A stretch of DNA of 64,000 nucleotides from Trinickia caryophylli (GTDB lineage Bacteria > Pseudomonadota > Gammaproteobacteria > Burkholderiales > Burkholderiaceae), in NCBI RefSeq assembly GCF_034424545.1, contig NZ_CP139971.1, forward strand, positions 1,736,001 through 1,800,000. Reading direction: 5' to 3'. Made by a program: the position numbers and the translations under genes. The notes below the pieces were generated by a model. That model was not told where the DNA came from and searched no databases. It saw only the letters and a list, made by a program, of their open reading frames with translations. Below, piece after piece: positions 37,644-46,087 of the stretch. Positions within the stretch are counted from its first letter, which is position 1; each line of letters begins with the position of its first letter.

Positions 37644-38672
37644 TTAGAGCAATACGCGGATCGTTCGAACGCAATCCGCCACGCCGGAACCCGCGTGGGA
37701 CCAAGCCGCATCGAGTGCAGGTCTGACGACATCGAGTTCGGTCGAGACGCCTTCGCCGCGCCGGCATCGCCGCCGATTCCACGCCTGTGCCTCGACGATC
37801 GCCTGATCCTGCTTCAACACGCGCCGCAGCAGCGGCCACGCGAATGCCCTGACCGCCCATCGCGGGGCCCAGCGGTTTTCGACGTGCAACGTACCGTGTA
37901 CGCGCGTAACCGCTTCGCTCATTGGGCTGAAATGCAGCGTGAAATAGAGCGCACTGCCGTCGCGGTATCGATACTCGAGTTGCGCGGTGCCGGCCGCCGA
38001 AGCGTCAAACTGCGCCCGCTCGAGCTCGCGCGGCGATTCGAAGAGCCGGTACAGCCAGCCGCTTTGTGCCTGTTGGCCGGCGTAATCGACCCGCAGCGCG
38101 CCGGCGGAGCGAACCACCGTGACGTCGACCGGCTGGCGACGGTGCCCATCCCGCACGAGGCCCGTGTGGACGAAATGCGTATGCTGCGCATCGAGGAAAT
38201 TCTCGAGCGCGTCGATGGCGCGAGCGTTCCAGATACCTTGCCATTCGAAACGCCGCGCGCGTGCCGGCAGGCGCCGCACGAATTCGGGCAATGCGGCCGT
38301 ACCGGCATTGCCCGCGCCGTCGAGCCGGATCCAGACCAGCCCGTCGTGCTCCATCGCACTCGCTGAGCCCACTCTCGCGAGTGGCTGGCAGGCATCGGGC
38401 ATCAATCCCGGGACGTGAACGCATCGACCGTCGGGCGAGAACGTCCAGCCATGGTAGGGGCATTGCAGGCCGTGCTCGGTGACGCGGCCCGTGGATAGCG
38501 GAACGTGGCGGTGCGCACAGCAATCGTCGAGCGCGAACGGCTCGCCGCAAGCTGTTCTTGCTATGACGAGCGGCCGATCGAGCAGCGTGACGGCAAGCGG
38601 CTTGCGGCCGAGTTGCGTCGATCGTGCAACGACGAACCAGCTACCGGCGAGCGACGGTTTCCATGTGTTCAT
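37644..38672 (-). CDS. Rieske non-haem iron oxygenase (VanA-like)
   Basis: 342-residue oxygenase alpha subunit. Rieske cluster ligands C52-x-H54 in DDCCAHRHVPLS and C71-x2-H74 in CPYHGWTFSPDG. Mononuclear iron site NFLDAQHTHFVHTG, giving D161-x2-H164-x4-H169, the normal spacing. C-terminal ligand domain about 180-340. Members of this group hydroxylate, desaturate or demethylate small molecules and need a reductase, none of which is nearby. Its ATG overlaps the stop of the GNAT/FemAB-like gene (ATGA). Third gene of the ATP-grasp operon, so it probably oxidises that pathway's product. Confidence 0.92.
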   Translation of the reverse strand: MNTWKPSLAGSWFVVARSTQLGRKPLAVTLLDRPLVIARTACGEPFALDDCCAHRHVPLSTGRVTEHGLQCPYHGWTFSPDGRCVHVPGLMPDACQPLARVGSASAMEHDGLVWIRLDGAGNAGTAALPEFVRRLPARARRFEWQGIWNARAIDALENFLDAQHTHFVHTGLVRDGHRRQPVDVTVVRSAGALRVDYAGQQAQSGWLYRLFESPRELERAQFDASAAGTAQLEYRYRDGSALYFTLHFSPMSEAVTRVHGTLHVENRWAPRWAVRAFAWPLLRRVLKQDQAIVEAQAWNRRRCRRGEGVSTELDVVRPALDAAWSHAGSGVADCVRTIRVLL

Positions 38673-39784
38673 AGTTTGAATCGCTGCATGACGGGCACGC
38701 CGAGCCGGGTTGTCAGTGTCCGCAGCAAGCGGAGCGCTCTGCGCGTGCGTGCGGGAAGGTGGTCAGACAGCACCGCGCTGTATTCGATCGCGGGCTCGCC
38801 GCCTCGCAAGCGCTTGAAGTGCGCCGCGCCCGCACTCAGATTCAGGGTGCCGGAACGCTCTTGCGTGTACGCCAGCACATGCGCCATCACAAGGCGATAA
38901 AGCCCCGCCGATTGTGGCAACGCGGTGTCGTATCCGACGATCGGCGCGGTGATCAGCGGCCCCTGCGCGAAGGTGCCGATCACCGCGCATAGTCGTCCAG
39001 AGGCATCGCGAAAACCGCTGAGATCGAGCAGCCCGGCACGATGCCAATCCCGCAGGAAAGCCGCTGTATAGCTCGGATTGAGTCGCGAGTATTTGTCCAG
39101 ATAGAGTTGACCATAAAGCGTTGCACAGGCATCGAAGTCGGCATCGCCGAACATGCTGCCGTCCACTTGTTGCAGGTTCGTGGCGTGCAGCAGTTTCAGA
39201 TCGCGTCGCAAGTTCTGGTGTTCGGCCGCGCTGCGGGCTACATCGGGGAATAGATACACCTGCCGCGTCGGAATCAGTTCGAATCCCGCCGCATGCAGCG
39301 AATGCAGCCAACCGGCGTGCTGCGCGAAGTTGAGCGACCGGAACCAGATCGCATGCCCGGGCCAGCGTGCCGTGAGGGCATCGGCCGCGGCGCGGAAATC
39401 GATGCCGTCCGGCGAGGGATACAGATTGGTACTGAGCAGCCAGTTATTGACCGAGACGGCTTGGTCGAGCCCGGCATCGCGCAGCCAGCGATCCGCCACG
39501 CCGAGGATGGCCGTCAGCGGCCGTGCGACGGCGGGCGGTACGACGCGCCGTGTTTCCTCGAGTGCATAGCGGCTGTAAGTCGTCAGCGGCGAGCAAACCC
39601 ATGCGTTTTCGCCGCCGGCTTCGTTGATCGTCGCGGGAAATCGCAAGCCTCCCAGATCGACCATGTCGACCTTTACGTCGATATTGCCGACGTAGCCGCG
39701 AGTGGGTGCATCGACGTGCAGCGCTGCAAATCTGCCCGCCTGTGCGGCGAAGCAGTCGCTTGGAACGTAGATGCAATCGCTCAT
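38669..39784 (-). CDS. GNAT/FemAB-like acyl- or aminoacyltransferase
   Basis: 371 residues from the ATG at 39784 (MSDCIYVPSD). It looks like a double GNAT fold. The second half carries LRRDLKLLHATNLQQV, FDACATLYGQLYLDKYSRLN, FRDASGRLCAVIGTFAQGP and VMAHVLAYTQERSGTLNLSA, comparable to the FemAB/LPG-synthase-like and 'GNAT family, peptidoglycan bridge' groups. No signal peptide. It might transfer an aminoacyl or acyl group onto the substrate handled by the ATP-grasp and Rieske enzymes. Both its ends overlap neighbours by ATGA. The fold call is by eye, the substrate unknown. Confidence 0.72.
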   Translation of the reverse strand: MSDCIYVPSDCFAAQAGRFAALHVDAPTRGYVGNIDVKVDMVDLGGLRFPATINEAGGENAWVCSPLTTYSRYALEETRRVVPPAVARPLTAILGVADRWLRDAGLDQAVSVNNWLLSTNLYPSPDGIDFRAAADALTARWPGHAIWFRSLNFAQHAGWLHSLHAAGFELIPTRQVYLFPDVARSAAEHQNLRRDLKLLHATNLQQVDGSMFGDADFDACATLYGQLYLDKYSRLNPSYTAAFLRDWHRAGLLDLSGFRDASGRLCAVIGTFAQGPLITAPIVGYDTALPQSAGLYRLVMAHVLAYTQERSGTLNLSAGAAHFKRLRGGEPAIEYSAVLSDHLPARTRRALRLLRTLTTRLGVPVMQRFKL

Positions 39785-40941
39785 AAGTCGGGCAACGCCT
39801 GGCCGTCCCATTCGATATCCTGGGTGGCCGCTTCGCGCATATTGCAGCGCTGCGCCAGTGCAAGCCGTGCGTAGGATGCCAGGTCGAGCACCGCACCGCC
39901 GAGCGGCCGTCGGTCCCCGGCCACGGCGATCACGTCGGTTGCGCGGCGGTAGTCGCGCATCCAGCGTCGCACGTCACGCCGTCTGACGGCATCGATCAAG
40001 CCGGCACTCAGCATCACGGCGCCGACCATTCTCGGCGACGGAGAGACGGGCTCGACGCATACGCCGAGCGTTCCTTCGAGCGCGGCAGGCAGTGGATCGT
40101 CGAGCGAAAAGAGATGACATCCGCTCGTTGCGCGCGGGTTGCATTCGAGCACACTTACTTCGCCGGTGGGGTGCTGAATCCAGTCGAAAGACAACTGCCC
40201 GGTGAAGTCGATCCTGCGTGCGAAACGCGTGACGAATTCTCGGACCGCGTCGATGCTGGCCGGCTCGAAGTAAAAGCTGGAACTCCTGTGCATTCGCCAG
40301 GACGGTCGATAGAGACTGTGCGCGACGAGGCGCCCCTTGTCCGCCACGCTGTAGGAGCAGAACTCGATTCCTTGCACATATGCTTGCGCGACCCAATTGC
40401 CGAGGGGGGCGAGCGCGGGCGCATCGTGCGGAATGCCGTCCCGGTACAGGCGTACATGAACGCCGAACCGGGAGAACTCCGGCTTCAGGACGATCGGCTT
40501 CGTACCGGCCCATTGCCGAGCTTGCTCGATCGATCCGACGAGTGCCGATTCAGGCACATGGGCACCGCAGTCCCGCGCCAGCGAAAGAAAGCACCATTTG
40601 CTATGGATGTCGCGCAGCTTGTCGAAGCCATCGGCGAGAACGCGGACTTCACGCGGCAGCAAATGGCGATACCGGGAAACGAAGAACACCTCCTCGCAGG
40701 TCGGCACGATCAGATCGATTGCGAGGTCGACACAGGCACGGCTCAAATCGGCGACGAATTGCGCAGGTGCATGGCGCGGCGATGCGATGCGCAATGCTGT
40801 GCCGACAGCGTGCGAGGCACCGCTGATCAGGCAGGGGATACTGTCGGCAATTGCAACATTCCAGCCTTGGTGCGCGAAGCGACGGGCATGATCGAGGGCA
40901 GCGGGCGCCCGTGCGCCGAGAATCAGGGCGTTACGCTTCAT
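39781..40941 (-). CDS. ATP-grasp family ligase
   Basis: 386-residue enzyme joining a carboxylate to an amine or other nucleophile with ATP. Seen: N-terminal pre-grasp Rossmann-like ALILGARAPAALDHARRFAH and LIVPTCEEVFFVSRY; the ATP-binding strand PIVLKPEFSRFGVHVR; and the metal-binding end LSFDWIQHPTGEVSVLECNP with ATSGCHLFS, matching the ATP-grasp E-x-N-P-R pattern (ECNPRATSG). It resembles the carbamoyl-phosphate-synthase-large-subunit-like ATP-grasp proteins common in biosynthetic clusters. First gene of a three-gene operon, with a TTGACA-containing upstream region and a 15-base palindrome. The ATG at 40941 is preferred to the one eleven codons upstream; neither has a strong ribosome site. 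Confidence 0.88.
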   Translation of the reverse strand: MKRNALILGARAPAALDHARRFAHQGWNVAIADSIPCLISGASHAVGTALRIASPRHAPAQFVADLSRACVDLAIDLIVPTCEEVFFVSRYRHLLPREVRVLADGFDKLRDIHSKWCFLSLARDCGAHVPESALVGSIEQARQWAGTKPIVLKPEFSRFGVHVRLYRDGIPHDAPALAPLGNWVAQAYVQGIEFCSYSVADKGRLVAHSLYRPSWRMHRSSSFYFEPASIDAVREFVTRFARRIDFTGQLSFDWIQHPTGEVSVLECNPRATSGCHLFSLDDPLPAALEGTLGVCVEPVSPSPRMVGAVMLSAGLIDAVRRRDVRRWMRDYRRATDVIAVAGDRRPLGGAVLDLASYARLALAQRCNMREAATQDIEWDGQALPDL

Positions 40942-41000
40942 AGTCGGTTTTTTTCGCCCGCCCGCGAGTTGCAAGCGGTGCCTCCTTCCTTAAATGCGCG

Positions 41001-41029
41001 AGTTTGAATGAAATTCAACGGTTGTCAAA
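41001..41029 (-). promoter_or_regulatory. Putative promoter and palindrome of the ATP-grasp operon
   Basis: On the minus strand a perfect -35 TTGACA (plus strand 41024-41029) is followed after 17 bases by CAAACT, a weak -10. Between them lies the perfect 15-base palindrome TTGAATGAAATTCAA (41004-41018), and flanking AGTTTGA/TCAAACT arms (41001-41007, 41025-41031) add a second dyad. The dyads cover the promoter, as repressor sites do. Confidence 0.5.
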
Positions 41030-41160
41030 CTTATCCGACAGGCCCGCATGCGAGTGCCGCATTCAACGGTGCGATAATGTGCCCGATCCTCGAGATTCGC
41101 CGGGTTTGCCACCAACCCATGAAGCGCTGACTAAAAAATTCAACACAAGAGAACAAGCCA

Positions 41161-42267
41161 ATGGAAACAACAACAAATGTCAAGACATTGCTCGTCTATG
41201 ACGGCAAGACTCGCGAGCTGTATGGAATATTCCTGAAGAACCTACTGCTCAGCCTCGTTACTGTGGGGATCTACCGTTTCTGGGCCAGAACGAACATGCG
41301 CCGCTACGTGTGGTCGCACATGCGTTTCCAGGGGGAGCGGTTCGAATACACGGGAACGGGCGGCGAACTCTTCAAGGGCTTTCTGATCGCATTCGCGACA
41401 TTGATCGGTGCGATCGTGGTGGCGATGGTGCTGAGCGTGGCGCTCACGCGCATATCCGGCAACAAGGTGCTCGGTGCCTTGCCGATCATCGCACTTTATC
41501 TGGCGATAGCCGTGCTGGCCGCGGGGGCCTATTTCAGTGCGCAGCGATATCGCCTGAGCCGCACGCTCTGGCGTGGCATTCGTGGCGGAATGAGCGGCTC
41601 GGCGTTCGGTTATGGCGCCAGAGTATTGCTCTACGGCCTGTTGTGCCTCGTTACGCTGTATCAACTGTGGCCTTGGGTAACGGTGCGGCTGGCCGAGCGG
41701 CGCATCAACGCCAGCAGCTTCGGCAGCGAGCCTTTCAGCTTCAAGGGCAAGGCGGGCCGGCTTTACGGCGTATTCGTGCTGACGTTCCTCGGCATCGTGC
41801 TTTTGATTGCAGGGATGGTCGCGTTGTTTCTGAGGCCGATTCTCGTGGCGATCGCCACAGCCCGCATGAGCGGCGGTCAGGATCCGGCAGTCGTGCAGCA
41901 CATGCTGGAGATGTTTGCGCTTTACGCCGTGCTGATCGTCGGCATCTGGTTGATCAGTTGTTCTTATCTGGCGCACGTCGTTCGCCACATCGTCGGCAAC
42001 ACCACGCTCGGCACGCATTTGCGCTTCGGCAGCGGTGTGACGGCGAAGGGGCTGCTCGGATTGATGCTCGGCAATCTTGCGATCGTTGCGGTCACGCTCG
42101 GCTTCGGCTATCCGATCGCACTGCAGCGCTCGCTGCGCTATACCGCCGCCACGCTGACCGTGCAGGGCGAGATCGATCCCGCAACGATACTCCAGAATGC
42201 GGGACGGGCGCCACGCAGCGGCGAAGGCATGCTGGATCTGCTCGATCACGGCGGCGCGGTGCTGTGA
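41161..42267 (+). CDS. DUF898 (YjgN family) membrane protein
   Basis: 368-residue integral membrane protein. YjgN/DUF898 features: an N-terminal VYDGKTRELYGIFLKNLLLS, the repeated signature RFWARTNMRRYVWSHMRFQG and EPFSFKGKAGRLYGVFVLTF, GNTTLGTHLRFGSGVTAKGL, and about seven or eight spans. Function unknown in the family; members are often paired with an M48 peptidase. Here the next gene, an M48 protease, begins inside its stop codon, so the two act together. The 220 bases upstream are shared with the divergent ATP-grasp operon. Confidence 0.9.
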   Translation: METTTNVKTLLVYDGKTRELYGIFLKNLLLSLVTVGIYRFWARTNMRRYVWSHMRFQGERFEYTGTGGELFKGFLIAFATLIGAIVVAMVLSVALTRISGNKVLGALPIIALYLAIAVLAAGAYFSAQRYRLSRTLWRGIRGGMSGSAFGYGARVLLYGLLCLVTLYQLWPWVTVRLAERRINASSFGSEPFSFKGKAGRLYGVFVLTFLGIVLLIAGMVALFLRPILVAIATARMSGGQDPAVVQHMLEMFALYAVLIVGIWLISCSYLAHVVRHIVGNTTLGTHLRFGSGVTAKGLLGLMLGNLAIVAVTLGFGYPIALQRSLRYTAATLTVQGEIDPATILQNAGRAPRSGEGMLDLLDHGGAVL

Positions 42268-43313
42268 ACCCGACCGCGGCGGCCCGTTACTTCGATGGGC
42301 GAAGCGGTGCCGAACATCCGGTCACGCTGCGCTGGGAGCAAGCGGATCTTGCAATCGAGGATGCCGCCGGGGAGCGCACCCGATGGCCCCTCGACCAAGT
42401 CCGCGCCAGTCAACCGGATCCGGACGGCGTGGTGTCGTTGTGGTGCACAGGAGGGGCGGGGCGTGTGCTCGTCCATCGCACGGCACTGCCGTCAGGGCTG
42501 CTCAAGCATGAGCGCCGTTCATATCGGCCCATGGCATGGCTTGCCCTGACCGTTGCCGCGTTCGCCGTGATAGTGGCCGTCATCCGCGCGCCGGGGCTCG
42601 GCGCAGTGCTCGTCCCGGGAAGCGTCCAGAACCAACTGGGCGCAATGACGCTCGCGGCGCTCACGGAGCTGGGCCCTGTTTGCTCGGGCGCCGAGGGCCA
42701 ACGGGCACTCGATCGGCTCGAAAGCCGGCTCGCGCACGCTGCGCGGATTCCCGAGCCGGTACAGATAGTCGTGCTCGACGATTCGCTGGTCAACGCGCTG
42801 GCATTACCCGGCAGCCGCATCGTCGTCATGAAGGGTCTCATCGATCAGGCACAGAGCGCCAATGAACTCGCCGGTGTCATGGCTCATGAAACGGCCCATA
42901 TCGCGAGCCGCGATCCGGTCAATGAAATGGTTCGCCGCTACGGCATTCGAATGATGGCGGCGCTCTTCGGGCTCGACATCGGGTTCGGCAATCTGTCCTC
43001 GATGGCGGGCAACCTCGCGTCGCTCTCCTATAGTCGCGACACGGAGCGTACCGCCGACATGCATGCCGCCGAATACCTTCACGCAGCCGGCCTGCGCAGC
43101 GATGGGCTGGCGGTTTTCTTCCGGCGTTTGCAAGCGCGCGAAGGTCAGACCGGCGTGCCGGATTTCCTCTCCGACCATCCGCGGACGAAAGAGCGGGCGG
43201 CCTGGAGCGCCGGTACGCCGAATGGTGCCGATGCACTGACCGAGGCGCAATGGCGTGCGGTGCGGGCCATGTGTAAATCGCCGGGCGGCGCGTCCGGCCG
43301 CCCGGCGCATTAG
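42264..43313 (+). CDS. M48 family zinc metalloprotease
   Basis: 349 residues from a GTG that overlaps the DUF898 stop (GTGA). A cytosolic N-terminal module of about 85 residues and one transmembrane span (AWLALTVAAFAVIVAVIRAP) precede the catalytic domain, in which GVMAHETAHIASRDP supplies HExxH and SRDTERTADMHAAEYL supplies the third zinc ligand (ExxxD type). NALALPGSRIVVMKGLI is the usual upstream strand. It resembles Oma1/LoiP-type M48 proteases for membrane protein quality control. It ends one base before the stop of the convergent nadV gene. Confidence 0.92.
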   Translation: MNPTAAARYFDGRSGAEHPVTLRWEQADLAIEDAAGERTRWPLDQVRASQPDPDGVVSLWCTGGAGRVLVHRTALPSGLLKHERRSYRPMAWLALTVAAFAVIVAVIRAPGLGAVLVPGSVQNQLGAMTLAALTELGPVCSGAEGQRALDRLESRLAHAARIPEPVQIVVLDDSLVNALALPGSRIVVMKGLIDQAQSANELAGVMAHETAHIASRDPVNEMVRRYGIRMMAALFGLDIGFGNLSSMAGNLASLSYSRDTERTADMHAAEYLHAAGLRSDGLAVFFRRLQAREGQTGVPDFLSDHPRTKERAAWSAGTPNGADALTEAQWRAVRAMCKSPGGASGRPAH

Positions 43314-43314
43314 C

Positions 43315-45078
43315 TCACGACAGCGCGATCGTACCCGGCTCGGGGCAGGTCCACGAAGCCTTCAGGCGGCTGCGGATCTCGGCGAGCGAGGCCGTCACGA
43401 GCAATTCGCCGTTGCGAAAGACCGGCTGCAGTTCGCCGCGCTCGAATTCAGCGAGCGTTTGCTGCTCGTGCAGGACGTAGTCGTTTCCTTCACGTTCGAC
43501 GCGCAGCAGGCCGCGCGCCGATTTCTTCGTCCCGTCGTCGGTGGCGGGATCCTTGTAGATATCGACTTGCTCGTCGCCCACTTCGGCATAGATCGCCTTC
43601 ATGGCCCAGCCGAACGTATCGCGCGACAGCATGTTGTAGGTGTAGGAGCCGATGCCGAATACGACATTGCTGGAGGCGAATCCCTTTTCGGCCAGACGGG
43701 TCATGATTTCCCAGGCCCGCGTGAGCGAGATGGAGTCGCCGTAGATCAGCCCGACTTTGTCGTCGAGCATCTTGTAGCCCTTGTCCGTCAGTGTGCCGCC
43801 GTAGATGTCCCAGAGGCACTGGACCGAGCCTTTGCGTTCGGCCTCCGTGACGTGCAGGCCGTTCGCCGCGACCACGTACTTGCCGTCCACGGTCTCGAAC
43901 GCGCCATCCGCTGCGCGCGCGAGTTCGTCGTCGCGATAGCCCGCCAGGATGCGCACAGGGTTGCCCGAATCGGGACGGAACACCACGCGACATTGCCCGA
44001 ACGCGTTCGGCTCGCGTGCCAGAATCGAGGCCTTCAATTCCTTTGCAATGACGGTAATGACGTTCCAGTAATCGAACGAGTCGCTTACGAGGGACACCAT
44101 GCCGGCGGGATAGTCGACGGTCACGAACTCGCGAATCACTTCGCGCTCGGCCACGCGGCGCAAGCCCTTTTCTTCGTATCCGGCCTCGGCCAGCTCGCGG
44201 GTGAGGCGTTCGATCTGACGCGCGGCTTCCTCTGCCGGCAGACGGTCGATGGAGGCGGGCGTCAGGATCGAGTCCGCCTCGCCGGTGGCGAGCCGCTTCA
44301 GCGTGAACAGAATCCTGAGCGTCATCACGCTGTGTTCCGAGGCGGGGATCGAGCCGCCCACCAATTCGGTGTCGGCATTGGCGCCGTAGTAGTCCTCCGC
44401 GTAGTCGATGGCCGGGATCGTATCGGTGCCGGTGAACGAAAGCAGGTGGCCCACGCCGCAACGCATGGCGTCGTGCACGCCGCTCATGCCGCGCATCGAA
44501 AAGTCGTGCCCCTGCCAGTCGATGAACGCCTCGGGCGCGCCGGTCAGCTTCGCGAAGTACGTCAGCAGCTTGCGGAACTCGAACGCAATGGTGGCCACCG
44601 TGGAGGGCTTCCAGCTTTCGCAGCTGAAAAGCGTCTCGAAGTAGGTGGAGACCCACGGGAAATCCGGATGCGTGTTGATGAAGACGATCGGCGGGACCTT
44701 GATGTTCACGCGCGAACCTTCGGGCAACGAGCGGATTTCGAGCGGCAGATAGCCAAGATCGTGCAGTGCCGCGAGGCGTTCCGTGGGTACGGCGTCAGGC
44801 CCAAGCGCGGTGTCCATGCGGCGCTTGTATTTGCGCAGCGCCTCAGCCTTCGGCGCATCGAAGAACTCGCGCTGGAAAACGCCGAGAAAGTACTCTTTCA
44901 GGAAGCCCTGCAGGCCGAACCATACGACCTTGTTGTCGAAGAGCTGCGGCAGCACCGGTGCGTATTTTGCCGAACGCGGCGTGAAATTGGCGACGAGCTT
45001 CGTCGTTTCCTGCGGATACATCGACGGGTGGCCGGTCTTGTAGAAGTCGGCGAGATTGAAGGGGATCATGCCGTTCAT
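43315..45078 (-). CDS. nadV: Nicotinamide phosphoribosyltransferase
   Basis: Makes nicotinamide mononucleotide from nicotinamide and PRPP, a one-step salvage route to NAD. At 587 residues it is longer than human NAMPT (491) and similar to bacterial NadV types. Seen: FNLADFYKTGHPSMYPQET at the N-terminus, GHDFSMRGMSGVHDAM, LSFTGTDTIPAIDYAEDYYG, VFRPDSGNPVRILAGY (the phosphoribosyl loop) and GSYTYNMLSRDTFGWAMKA. GGAGAAG precedes the ATG. Second gene of a prs-nadV operon divergent from nrtR, which very likely represses it. Confidence 0.95.
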   Translation of the reverse strand: MNGMIPFNLADFYKTGHPSMYPQETTKLVANFTPRSAKYAPVLPQLFDNKVVWFGLQGFLKEYFLGVFQREFFDAPKAEALRKYKRRMDTALGPDAVPTERLAALHDLGYLPLEIRSLPEGSRVNIKVPPIVFINTHPDFPWVSTYFETLFSCESWKPSTVATIAFEFRKLLTYFAKLTGAPEAFIDWQGHDFSMRGMSGVHDAMRCGVGHLLSFTGTDTIPAIDYAEDYYGANADTELVGGSIPASEHSVMTLRILFTLKRLATGEADSILTPASIDRLPAEEAARQIERLTRELAEAGYEEKGLRRVAEREVIREFVTVDYPAGMVSLVSDSFDYWNVITVIAKELKASILAREPNAFGQCRVVFRPDSGNPVRILAGYRDDELARAADGAFETVDGKYVVAANGLHVTEAERKGSVQCLWDIYGGTLTDKGYKMLDDKVGLIYGDSISLTRAWEIMTRLAEKGFASSNVVFGIGSYTYNMLSRDTFGWAMKAIYAEVGDEQVDIYKDPATDDGTKKSARGLLRVEREGNDYVLHEQQTLAEFERGELQPVFRNGELLVTASLAEIRSRLKASWTCPEPGTIALS

Positions 45079-45110
45079 GTTCTTCTCCGATGGGGCAGGG
45101 TAAAAGCAAG

Positions 45111-45965
45111 TCAGACGAGCACGGCGCGTGCATCGTCGGTCCAGTTGTTGCGCGTGAATACGGCTGCATAGTGGTCGAGAAGCACGTCGAGCCCCTTGCT
45201 GAAAATGCCGTGTGTCACGTAGAGAAAAAGCGGTTGGTTCATGGCGCTGCCATGCTGTTTCGCCGACAAGGCGGCGGCCAGTTCGGTGAACGTCCGCCCG
45301 CCGTCGCAGATATCGTCCGCCACGAGCAGCGGGCAGCCGGGAAGCTCGCCGTGGATCTCGGTGCCCGTAATGGTGCCGGTGTGCGTGTCCCGCACTTTGT
45401 CGGCGAACACCACGGGGGTACCCAGCGCCTGCGCCAGTTTCATCACGCGCTTGCGTGCGCCGGCATCCGGTGCGACGAGCGCGAATGCCTTGCCGCCTGT
45501 GCGCTCGGCGATCGACTCGGCAGCGCGGCGCAACGCCGGCAGCGGATCCTCGATGACGACGCGATCGAGCAGCGCCGGTACCACGTCGCTGTGCGGGTCC
45601 TGGATCACGACACGACGGTAGGCCTGTGCGTTGACGAGGTCGCAGAACACCTTGGCGCTCAGCGCCTCTCCCGGATTGGCGACGCGATCCTGACGCGCAT
45701 ACGGAACGTAGGGCAGATGAAGGTCGATCGGCAGGCCCGGATAGGCGCGACGCAGTGCGTCGGTTGCCATCAGCAGCGTCATTACGGCTTCGGCATTCGG
45801 CAAATGCGCCGTGACCTCGAGTTCGTCCGCCGGGACATCCACGGCGAGCGTGACGTGTGTTTCGCCGCCCGGAAACCGGAGGCTCTTCATCGCAATCGGA
45901 TGACGGTCGATCCGGCGCGATTCGAAAGGAGTGGGCGACTTCACTACGGCTGCGACGCTGATCAT
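45111..45965 (-). CDS. prs: Ribose-phosphate pyrophosphokinase (salvage operon paralogue)
   Basis: Makes PRPP, the co-substrate of NadV. 284 residues from the ATG at 45965, shorter than housekeeping Prs (about 315). Seen: MKSLRFPGGETHVTL, DLHLPYVPYARQDRVANPGE (flexible loop and catalytic region), VVIQDPHSDVVPALL, LVAPDAGARKRVMKLAQAL and the PRPP-binding LLVADDICDGGRTFTELA. It is the NAD-linked paralogue that co-occurs with nadV in many proteobacteria; a separate housekeeping prs is expected elsewhere. 32 bases separate it from nadV. Confidence 0.94.
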   Translation of the reverse strand: MISVAAVVKSPTPFESRRIDRHPIAMKSLRFPGGETHVTLAVDVPADELEVTAHLPNAEAVMTLLMATDALRRAYPGLPIDLHLPYVPYARQDRVANPGEALSAKVFCDLVNAQAYRRVVIQDPHSDVVPALLDRVVIEDPLPALRRAAESIAERTGGKAFALVAPDAGARKRVMKLAQALGTPVVFADKVRDTHTGTITGTEIHGELPGCPLLVADDICDGGRTFTELAAALSAKQHGSAMNQPLFLYVTHGIFSKGLDVLLDHYAAVFTRNNWTDDARAVLV

Positions 45966-45993
45966 GGCGAGCTCTATATAGTTGTGAATGTCT

Positions 45994-46043
45994 ACTAAGT
46001 TGAGCGAAGTATAGCGTGACTTAGTGGAAATGTGCAACTAAGT
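45994..46043. promoter_or_regulatory. Three ACTAAGT-type boxes between prs and nrtR, likely NrtR operators
   Basis: ACTAAGT at 45994-46000 and 46037-46043, and its inverted form ACTTAGT at 46019-46025. Adjacent copies face each other, giving two overlapping dyads with 18- and 11-base spacers. NrtR repressors are known to bind short palindromes in such divergent regions and to release them on binding ADP-ribose. Which dyad is used is not decided by the sequence. Confidence 0.65.
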
Positions 46044-46087
46044 GGGGTAGAATTTTTTTGCGATGTTCCGATGGAAAGGAGGAAGGG

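Noticed and set aside
27976..41000. Aryl polyene, homoserine-lactone or NRPS/PKS cluster
   Set aside because: No KAS-II/chain-length factor pair, dehydratase, acyl carrier protein, LuxI or multimodular enzyme is present.
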